The notes beneath the pieces were generated by a model. That model did not search any database and was not told the DNA's origin. It saw only the letters and a list, made by a program, of their open reading frames with translations. Both the position numbers and the translations under genes were made by a program. Of a stretch of 10,508 nt of DNA, positions 5,523 to 10,508 are shown piece by piece. This DNA is from Candidatus Altimarinota bacterium. GTDB taxonomy: Bacteria > Patescibacteriota > Gracilibacteria > UBA4473. Within the stretch, counting starts at the first letter, position 1. Every line of letters starts with the position of its first letter. The DNA lies in NCBI GenBank assembly GCA_020629095.1, contig JAHDDZ010000025.1:1-10508 (forward strand). Direction: 5' to 3'.

Positions 5523-5981
5523 ATGGCGACCACAAAAAAAGCTGCAGCAACGGAAAAAGAAGTGAAAAAGAAAACCGCTTCAAAAGCAACTAAAAAGGCG
5601 ACTACCGCCAAGAAAGCTGCACCAAAGAAAACTGCCACAAAAAAAGCTGCTGCAAAGAAGCCAGAAGTTGCGCCGAAATTGCGAATTATTGTTCGTTCGT
5701 ATGACTACACGGTCATTGATACAGCGGCAAAGAATATAATCGAAACAGCAGAACGAAATGGTTCTATGGTGAGTGGTCCTGTTCCACTTCCAACGAAGAT
5801 TAAGAAGTATACAGTGAACCGATCTTTCTTTGTAAATAAAGATGCACGAGATCAGTATGAAATCCGGACACACAAGCGACTTATAGAGATCTCTGAGGCA
5901 ACAGCAAAAACTGTTGAAGCCCTTGAAAACTTGAGTTTGCCAGCCGGTGTTGATGTTGAAATTAAGATGATTGCACAATAA
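5523..5981 (+). CDS. rpsJ: 30S ribosomal protein S10 with lysine/alanine-rich N-terminal tail
   Basis: The C-terminal ~100 residues are standard S10, starting at KLRIIVRSYDY (about residue 52), with GPVPLPTKIKKYTVNRS in the middle and a YEIRTHKRLIEI strand. S10 is a head protein of the small subunit and in E. coli also serves as NusE in antitermination. The first 50 residues are an extra tail with 17 Lys, 15 Ala and 9 Thr, similar in style to histone H1 tails (AAPKKTATKKAAAKK). The ATG at 5523 is the first in-frame start after the promoter. The next in-frame Met is inside the S10 fold, so the tail is almost certainly translated, though a GTG at codon 14 could shorten it. The total of 152 residues compares with about 103 in E. 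coli. It leads the cluster directly after radA, without the usual rpsL-rpsG-fusA-tuf genes. Confidence 0.95.
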   Translation: MATTKKAAATEKEVKKKTASKATKKATTAKKAAPKKTATKKAAAKKPEVAPKLRIIVRSYDYTVIDTAAKNIIETAERNGSMVSGPVPLPTKIKKYTVNRSFFVNKDARDQYEIRTHKRLIEISEATAKTVEALENLSLPAGVDVEIKMIAQ

Positions 5982-5982
5982 G

Positions 5983-6570
5983 ATGAAAGGAATTATTACT
6001 ACAAAAGTCGGTATGTCACGGGTGATAGACCAAGAAACTGGTGTTATTACTCCGGTTACAGTCTTAAAGGCTGATGCGTGTGATATTTTGCAAGTAAAGA
6101 CGACAGAAAAGGACGGATATAGCTCTGTTGTGATTGGCGGCTTTAAAAAAAACAAGGAGCGAAAAAATGCAAATAAGAACTATCGAGAGATTTGTGAGAT
6201 TAAAATGGAAGACACAGAGGGGGCTGAAAGGGGTGGTCAAATCACAGCTGCAGACTTTGTAGATGTGGCAAGTGTCTGGGTGACCGGCACCACAAAGGGG
6301 CGAGGTTTTTCTGGCGTAATTAAGCGATGGGGGTTTCAGCGTGGTCGAGAGACGCATGGGAGTCATCATCATCGAGAGCCTGGTTCGGTTGGGATGTGTT
6401 CTAAGCCAGGAAAAATCCTAAAAGGGAAGAAGCTGCCAGGGCGATATGGTGGCGACAAGCAAACACTGCGAGGTGTGAAAATCATGCAAGTGGACGCTGA
6501 AAAAGGAATGATTGTAGTGAAGGGAAGCGTTCCTGGTGCAAAGAAATCATTGATATTTATTCGAGCATAA
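5983..6570 (+). CDS. rplC: 50S ribosomal protein L3
   Basis: The 195-residue product begins MKGIITTKVGMSRV and has the L3 core: VTGTTKGRGFSGVIKRWGF, then RGRETHGSHHHREPGSVGM, then KLPGRYGGDKQT and VDAEKGMIVVKGSVPGAKKS. L3 binds near the 3' end of 23S rRNA and its central loop reaches the peptidyl transferase centre. The position methylated in E. coli (Gln in GQMGN) is Arg here (GRYGG). I chose the ATG at 5983, one base after the S10 stop, over an upstream TTG inside S10. There is no Shine-Dalgarno. The stop shares a base with the L4 start (TAATG). Confidence 0.97.
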   Translation: MKGIITTKVGMSRVIDQETGVITPVTVLKADACDILQVKTTEKDGYSSVVIGGFKKNKERKNANKNYREICEIKMEDTEGAERGGQITAADFVDVASVWVTGTTKGRGFSGVIKRWGFQRGRETHGSHHHREPGSVGMCSKPGKILKGKKLPGRYGGDKQTLRGVKIMQVDAEKGMIVVKGSVPGAKKSLIFIRA

Positions 6571-7199
6571 TGGCAACTATTTATGATGTTAACGGAAAAG
6601 AGGCAGGCAAATTGAAGTTGCCGAAAGCTATGTTTGATGCAAAGATCAATGAGGATTTGATGCACCGTTCTGTGATTATGCGATTGGCGAATGCGCGAAA
6701 TCCTATTGCGCACACCAAAACGCGTGGTGAAATTAAAGCAACAACAAAGAAGGCATTTCGACAAAAGGGGACGGGGAATGCTCGACGAGGTGCTATGAGC
6801 ACAAATCTCCTTCGTGGTGGTGGTGTAACGCATGGTCCACGAAACACACGAAACTTTACCAAGCAGATGCCAAAGAAAGAACGACGATTGGCTCTCTTTA
6901 GTAGTTTGACTGTGCGAGCAAAAGAGAACGCAATCTGTGGCTTGAGCGGGATTTCAACAGATAAGCCAAACACAAAAGTCGCAGCAGGAGCCATTAAAAA
7001 TATGCCAGAAGCAAAGCGATATTTATTTGTTTTGGAAAAAGGGGATACGGCTGCGCAAAAATCACTTCGAAACATCCCAAACACAAAAACAGTATGGGCA
7101 AGTTATTTGAACCCATATGATGTGCTTTTGTGTGACAAAATTTGTTTTGTGGGTGACGCGCTTAGTCAGGCAGAGAAAACATTTATTACAACCAAATAA
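6570..7199 (+). CDS. rplD: 50S ribosomal protein L4
   Basis: The 209-residue product has the L4 extended loop TRGEIKATTKKAFRQKGTGN-ARRGAMS followed by LRGGGVTHGP, which lines the exit tunnel together with L22. The family usually has a Gly-rich TRGEVSGGGKKPWRQKGTG; here the Gly-Gly-Gly is replaced by ATT. E. coli L4 also represses its own operon, but no matching leader structure is visible here. Of 15 Arg codons, 12 are CGA and 3 CGT. The start ATG at 6570 uses the last A of the L3 stop, and the gene ends with the same TAATG overlap into L23. No Shine-Dalgarno precedes it, so reinitiation after L3 is likely. Confidence 0.97.
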   Translation: MATIYDVNGKEAGKLKLPKAMFDAKINEDLMHRSVIMRLANARNPIAHTKTRGEIKATTKKAFRQKGTGNARRGAMSTNLLRGGGVTHGPRNTRNFTKQMPKKERRLALFSSLTVRAKENAICGLSGISTDKPNTKVAAGAIKNMPEAKRYLFVLEKGDTAAQKSLRNIPNTKTVWASYLNPYDVLLCDKICFVGDALSQAEKTFITTK

Positions 7200-7483
7200 T
7201 GCGAGTTGACGAGATTTTATTGGCTCCGGTAGTGACTGAAAAGTCAGTTGCAATGAATGGGAAATATACCTTTAAAGTGAACACAGGCGCAACAAAAGCA
7301 GACGTTGCATCAGCAGTGAATGAGTTTTATGGCGTGACGGTTGAAAGCGTGCGAATGATTAACACTCCAGCGAAGTTCCGAACAGGTCGGCGCGGCCAAG
7401 CAACGCGAAAAAAAGCAGAAGCAAAAAAAGCGATTGTGACACTGAAAGACGGTGAATCGATCGATTATAACGCAATGAAATAA
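7199..7483 (+). CDS. rplW: 50S ribosomal protein L23
   Basis: The 94-residue product has the L23 start ILLAPVVTEKS, the central strand YTFKVNTGATKADVASAVNEFYGV and the loop VRMINTPAKFRTGRRGQATRKKAEAKKAIVTL. L23 sits at the tunnel exit and docks trigger factor and the signal recognition particle. Length is normal for bacteria. Its start overlaps the L4 stop by one base and its stop overlaps the L2 start by one base (both TAATG). No ribosome binding site is seen. Confidence 0.97.
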   Translation: MRVDEILLAPVVTEKSVAMNGKYTFKVNTGATKADVASAVNEFYGVTVESVRMINTPAKFRTGRRGQATRKKAEAKKAIVTLKDGESIDYNAMK

Positions 7484-8325
7484 TGGGAATACGAAAACTG
7501 CGACCGATGACAAATGGCCAGCGAAACATGGCTGTGCTTGACTATGAACAGGTGACGGGCAAGGCGCATGTTCGAGGTCTTTTAAAGGCAAAAAAGAAAG
7601 TAACTGGGCGAAGCCACGGAACGATTAGTATTCGTCACCGAGGTGGCGGGAGCCGACGACACTATCGTGTAGTTGATTTCAACGGACGTGCAAAATTGGG
7701 CGTTCCGGGAACGATTGCTGCAGTGGAGTATGATCCAAATCGAAATACGTTTATCGCCTTGGTGCACTATGCAGATGGGGATAAGCGATATCGTTTGGCG
7801 CACAAAGGTGCTACTGTTGGGCAAAAAGTTATTACTGATGTAAAGGCAAAAGCAGAAGATGGAAATCGAATGCAGGTGCAAAATGTACCAGTTGGGTTCC
7901 CAATTTACAATATTGAGATTACTCCAAACAAAGGCGGGCAAGTAGTGCGAAGCGCTGGTGGACAGGCAAAACTGGTGAGCCTGGAAGGGGAGATGGCACA
8001 AATAGAGCTGCCAAGCGGAGAAATTCGAATGATTGAAAAGACAAACTATGTGAGTATCGGAATCCTCAGCAATGAAGAGCTAGCGCTTGTGAAAGTCGGA
8101 AAAGCTGGTAAAACACGGCACAAAGGCCGACGACCACAGGTGCGAGGAAAGGCGATGAATCCAAATGACCATCCGCATGGAGGGGGTGAGGGGGCTTGTC
8201 CGATTGGGATGATCCACCCGAAAACACCATGGGGAGCCCCAGCGTTGGGTGTTAAAACTCGAAGTAAAAGAAAAGCAAGTGAGCGACTTATTGTGCGTTC
8301 TCGTCACCGAGCTAAGAAAAAATAA
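7483..8325 (+). CDS. rplB: 50S ribosomal protein L2
   Basis: The 280-residue product is complete: the N-terminal GRSHGTISIRHRGGGSRRHYR region, the NVPVGFPIYNIEITPNKGGQ stretch (family form NMPVGTxVHNIE) and the C-terminal block RGKAMNPNDHPHGGGEG with the conserved His of the peptidyl transferase region. L2 is a primary 23S-binding protein needed for subunit joining and peptide bond formation. The start MGIRKLRPMTNGQRNM fits the family and begins in a TAATG overlap with L23. Of 27 Arg codons, 19 are CGA, 6 CGT, 1 CGG and 1 AGA. The protein ends in a basic KASERLIVRSRHRAKKK tail. S19 follows after 12 bases. Confidence 0.98.
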   Translation: MGIRKLRPMTNGQRNMAVLDYEQVTGKAHVRGLLKAKKKVTGRSHGTISIRHRGGGSRRHYRVVDFNGRAKLGVPGTIAAVEYDPNRNTFIALVHYADGDKRYRLAHKGATVGQKVITDVKAKAEDGNRMQVQNVPVGFPIYNIEITPNKGGQVVRSAGGQAKLVSLEGEMAQIELPSGEIRMIEKTNYVSIGILSNEELALVKVGKAGKTRHKGRRPQVRGKAMNPNDHPHGGGEGACPIGMIHPKTPWGAPALGVKTRSKRKASERLIVRSRHRAKKK

Positions 8326-8337
8326 TAGAAAAACACT

Positions 8338-8616
8338 ATGACACGTTCAGCTAAAAAGGGACCATATATCGATGAGAGACTTGTGAAAAAAGTCGATGCA
8401 GTAAATGCAGAAGGCAAAAAGCGAGTTATCCGCACATGGAGCCGATCATGTACTATTACACCTGAGTTTGTTGGGCACACATTTGGTGTTTACAACGGAA
8501 AAGAGTTTATTCCGGTGTTTTGTTCAGAGGCGATGGTTGGTCACAAATTGGGCGAATTTAGCCCTACACGAAAGTTTCGAGGGCATGGTGGGCGATTGGC
8601 TAAGAAAGGGAAATAA
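8338..8616 (+). CDS. rpsS: 30S ribosomal protein S19
   Basis: The 92-residue product is a canonical S19: TRSAKKGPYIDERLVKK at the N-terminus, TWSRSCTITPEFVGHTFGVYNGKEF in the centre, and MVGHKLGEFSPTRKF-RGHGG near the end. S19 is in the head of the small subunit beside S13. The ATG is 12 bases after the L2 stop. The short gap AGAAAAACACT has no Shine-Dalgarno. Length is the same as in E. coli. Confidence 0.97.
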   Translation: MTRSAKKGPYIDERLVKKVDAVNAEGKKRVIRTWSRSCTITPEFVGHTFGVYNGKEFIPVFCSEAMVGHKLGEFSPTRKFRGHGGRLAKKGK

Positions 8617-8635
8617 TCTCGTTTATTACATAATT

Positions 8636-8956
8636 ATGAAAGCACATCTACGCGGCGTACGAATATCACCAAAGAAGACCAACATTGTTGCTGGTTTGAT
8701 TCGGAAGAAGCCTGTAAATGAGGCACTTGATATGCTCCAATTTATTCCAAATAAAGCAGCACTTCCTTTGCGAAAATGCCTTAAAAGCGCTGTAGCAAAT
8801 GCTGAAACAAATGATGGAAAGAAGGCAGTCGACCTTGTGGTTGAGACTGTTATTGTAAACAAAGGGGCAAAGCTTCGACGGTTTTTGCCATCAGCTCGAG
8901 GGCGAGCATTGCCAATTCGAAAACCACTGACACATATTAGCATCCACTTATCCTAA
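8636..8956 (+). CDS. rplV: 50S ribosomal protein L22
   Basis: The 106-residue product has the L22 fold signature HLRGVRISPKKTNIVAGLIR, the helix NKAALPLRKCLKSAVANAE, and the long tunnel hairpin RRFLPSARGRALPIRKP, with the C-terminal THISIHLS strand. L22 lines the exit tunnel opposite L4; mutations in its hairpin give macrolide resistance in other bacteria. The ATG at 8636 is chosen because it gives the standard start; reading further upstream would run back through S19 in another frame. A 19-base AT-rich gap without Shine-Dalgarno separates it from S19. Its TAA stop shares the A with the S3 start. Confidence 0.97.
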   Translation: MKAHLRGVRISPKKTNIVAGLIRKKPVNEALDMLQFIPNKAALPLRKCLKSAVANAETNDGKKAVDLVVETVIVNKGAKLRRFLPSARGRALPIRKPLTHISIHLS

Positions 8957-9606
8957 TGGGAAAAAAAGTATCACCACATTCACTTCGCATTGGCATTACC
9001 CGCACATGGGACAGCCTTTGGTACTCAAAAGACAACTATAAAAAACAGTTCTTAGAAGATATTAAATTACGAGAATTTTTGCATAAAGAGTGCCAGAAAG
9101 CTGGCGTTGCTAAAGTGGAGATTGTCCGTACTGCTGGGAAAATCCAGGTAATGATTCATGCTGGGAAGCCTGGGATTATAATTGGCCGAAGTGGGGATGA
9201 TATTAAAAAACTTGAACTAAAACTGCGTGAAAAGTTTGGATTAGTAATTGACGTAAACGTGCGTGAGGTGCGAAATGCTGATGCTAATGCCAAGCTAATC
9301 GCAGAGAGTATTGCAGACCAAATTACACGACGATTTCCATATCGACGAGTCTGTAAAATGGCTGTGCAACGTGGTATGGAAAATGGCCTGAAAGGAATTA
9401 AAATCCTTGTTAGCGGTCGTTTGAACGGGGTTGATATCGCCCGAAAAGAAAACTATACAGAAGGTACGGTTCCACTTCACACGCTGCGTGCAAATATTGA
9501 TTATGCTACAGCAACAGCACCAACAACCTATGGGCAAATTGGTGTGAAAGTATGGACATACCACGGGCTGGTATTTAAAAATGACGCGTTAAACCAAATC
9601 CAGTAA
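8956..9606 (+). CDS. rpsC: 30S ribosomal protein S3
   Basis: The 216-residue product begins GKKVSPHSLRIGITRTWDS and contains a type 2 KH domain whose RNA-binding loop is GRSG (77-80) in KPGIIIGRSGDD. The C-terminal domain has RRFPYRRVCKMAVQRGMENG and ARKENYTEGTVPLHTLRANIDYA. S3 lies at the mRNA entry channel and contributes to unwinding mRNA. It is shorter than the 233 residues of E. coli, mainly at the C-terminus. It starts in a TAATG overlap with L22 and is the last gene of the cluster: a terminator follows 25 bases later, where rplP, rpmC and rpsQ would normally be. Confidence 0.97.
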   Translation: MGKKVSPHSLRIGITRTWDSLWYSKDNYKKQFLEDIKLREFLHKECQKAGVAKVEIVRTAGKIQVMIHAGKPGIIIGRSGDDIKKLELKLREKFGLVIDVNVREVRNADANAKLIAESIADQITRRFPYRRVCKMAVQRGMENGLKGIKILVSGRLNGVDIARKENYTEGTVPLHTLRANIDYATATAPTTYGQIGVKVWTYHGLVFKNDALNQIQ

Positions 9607-9621
9607 GCTTCAAAAACACAT

Positions 9622-9650
9622 TTGCAGAGTGCCCCCGTTCTGAATAGAAT
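9622..9650 (+). promoter_or_regulatory. Possible promoter of the DUF192 gene inside the terminator hairpin
   Basis: TTGCAG (9622-9627) is followed after exactly 17 bases by TAGAAT (9645-9650), which is 5 of 6 to the -10 consensus. The -35 is only 3 of 6. The -10 spans the loop and right arm of the terminator stem. Transcription would start near 9657, about 15 bases before the ATG at 9672. Confidence 0.35.
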
Positions 9651-9664
9651 GGGGGTGTTTTTTT
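9632..9664 (+). terminator. Rho-independent terminator of the ribosomal cluster
   Basis: CCCCCGTTCT (9632-9641) pairs with AGAATGGGGG (9646-9655), a 10-bp stem with one G-T pair and a GAAT loop. TG and seven T residues (9658-9664) follow. It lies 25 bases after the S3 stop and 7 bases before the next ATG. Confidence 0.9.
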
Positions 9665-9671
9665 GTTCTTC

Positions 9672-10121
9672 ATGCATAAATATTTACTAGCCTTCATGCC
9701 GTTTCTTACTGCTTGTGGCGCCACTCCTGTGGTAATTTTAGATGGACAGCCAGCAGTAAAAGCAGGTGGTGATACATTCCTTGTTAGCTTGGCAGAGACA
9801 CCAAAAGAGCAGCAGCAGGGGCTGATGTACAGAGAGGAAATGCCGCAAAATGAGGGTATGCTGTTTCTCTTTGAAAGAGAAATTCCACATAATTTTTGGA
9901 TGAAAAATACGCTTATTCCGCTTGATATTGTCTGGCTTGATGGTGAAAAACGAGTGATCGAGGTAATGACAATGCAGCCGTGCAAGGTGGAAAACTGCCC
10001 GTCGGATGGGCCAAAAGCGGCTTCGCTTTATGTGCTAGAGGTCAATGCAGGGGCATTTCACGGGCGGGTTGGCGAAGTGGTTGAGTTTATAAATATTCCA
10101 CAAGCAGAGCTACAAAACTAG
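9672..10121 (+). CDS. DUF192 family lipoprotein
   Basis: The 149-residue product has a signal peptide with lipobox LTAC (12-15), so Cys15 would carry the lipid anchor on the outer face of the membrane. The rest is a DUF192 domain: FLVSLAETPKEQQQGLMYRE, then MPQNEGMLFLFE, then the family hallmark FWMKNTLIPLDIVWLD (75-90), and YVLEVNAGAFHGRVGEVVEF. A CKVENC pair of cysteines (104 and 109) could form a disulfide outside the cell. The biochemical function of DUF192 is not established to my knowledge. The ATG at 9672 is preferred over an in-frame TTG at 9663 because the latter lies in the terminator T-run. Its TAG stop overlaps the ftsK stop in a CTAG palindrome. Confidence 0.88.
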   Translation: MHKYLLAFMPFLTACGATPVVILDGQPAVKAGGDTFLVSLAETPKEQQQGLMYREEMPQNEGMLFLFEREIPHNFWMKNTLIPLDIVWLDGEKRVIEVMTMQPCKVENCPSDGPKAASLYVLEVNAGAFHGRVGEVVEFINIPQAELQN

Positions 10122-10508
10122 TTCTGTAGCCCATAAATCTCACGCGGTTTTGCACCGCGACTTTCGCCGATAATGCCTCTTTTTTCCATCTGGTCGAGGA
10201 TCCGTGCAGCCCGCGCATACCCAATTTCCATCCGCCGCTGGAGGAAACTAGCAGAGGCTTTTTTGCTCTGCAGCACAATCTCTACGGCCTCATCAAACCG
10301 TGTATCCAGGTCTTTGTCATCAACTGTTTGCATGCCAGCTGTCAACACGCCCCCCTTCGCCATGCCGCTAATGTCAGCCTTTGTAATTGCGTCATTGGCT
10401 ATCATCTCTGGGAACTGCAGCTTAATGTGGTTCGTCACCCGCTCGATCTCCTCATTGCTAATGTATACCCCCTGAATGCGCGTTAGGCTGCCACTGTTTC
10501 CGTCCAAG
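10118..10508 (-). CDS. ftsK: DNA translocase FtsK, C-terminal part only
   Basis: About 130 C-terminal residues are visible and the frame is open at the right edge. They cover the end of the motor domain (LTRIQGVYISNEEIERVTNHIK, family form RIQGAFVSDxEIExVVxFIK), a linker, and the gamma winged-helix domain with KASASFLQRRMEIGYARAAR and RGIIGESRGAKPREIY. In known FtsK/SpoIIIE the gamma domain reads the polar DNA sequences that direct chromosome pumping at the division septum. It is convergent with the DUF192 gene, with overlapping stop codons. The linker between motor and gamma, containing KADISGMAKGGVLTAGM, is the least conserved part. Confidence 0.95.
   Translation of the reverse strand, partial: LDGNSGSLTRIQGVYISNEEIERVTNHIKLQFPEMIANDAITKADISGMAKGGVLTAGMQTVDDKDLDTRFDEAVEIVLQSKKASASFLQRRMEIGYARAARILDQMEKRGIIGESRGAKPREIYGLQN

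Noticed and set aside
5540..5670. Tandem DNA repeat in the S10 tail region
   Set aside because: The similarity comes from repeated Lys, Ala and Thr codons; there is no regular repeat unit at the DNA level.
5580..6155. Long antisense open frames opposite S10/L3, L4, L2 and L22, and similar ones opposite radA and rmlB
   Set aside because: They lie entirely opposite well-identified genes and have cysteine- and phenylalanine-rich, unconserved sequences typical of reading the complementary strand.
1..10508. CRISPR array or defence system
   Set aside because: No regularly spaced direct repeats and no nuclease, helicase or methyltransferase gene of a defence type are visible.

Overview
The window is ordinary bacterial chromosome, densely packed and read with the standard genetic code. 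The style resembles a Candidate Phyla Radiation (Patescibacteria) genome, most like Parcubacteria. The reasons are very short intergenic gaps, slightly short ribosomal proteins, a lysine/alanine-rich tail on S10, an S10 operon that stops after S3, an isolated frr-ftsQ pair and several small unknown genes. This placement is an inference from style; no 16S rRNA gene is present to confirm it.

Layout. Positions 1-276 hold the 3' end of a membrane protein gene. Positions 273-2187 (minus strand) carry a three-gene cluster read from a shared promoter near 2212-2239: a small secreted protein, ribosome recycling factor (frr) and an FtsQ/DivIB-type division protein. Divergent from it, 2279-3586 carry rmlB (dTDP-glucose 4,6-dehydratase) and an unknown 98-residue gene, closed by a strong hairpin at 3588-3619. 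Positions 3621-4016 are an AT-rich island. It has one unknown 97-residue gene on the minus strand, enclosed by a nearly perfect 19/20-base inverted repeat, with a second 11-bp inverted repeat around its probable promoter. radA follows (4135-5457). Then comes the ribosomal cluster S10-L3-L4-L23-L2-S19-L22-S3 (5523-9606), ending at a terminator. Last are a DUF192 lipoprotein gene (9672-10121) and, convergent with it, the 3' end of ftsK.

Translation signals are unusual. I see no convincing Shine-Dalgarno sequence before any start checked. Candidate promoters put the transcription start of rmlB and radA at or within a couple of bases of the ATG, suggesting leaderless mRNAs. Four of the seven ribosomal junctions are TAATG, where stop and start share one base. 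Arg codon CGA dominates L2 and L4 (31 of 42) but not radA (5 of 26).

The genes serve core functions: translation (ribosomal proteins, RRF), division and chromosome segregation (FtsQ, FtsK), recombination (RadA) and surface sugar synthesis (RmlB). The least explained part is the 3.6-4.0 kb island.
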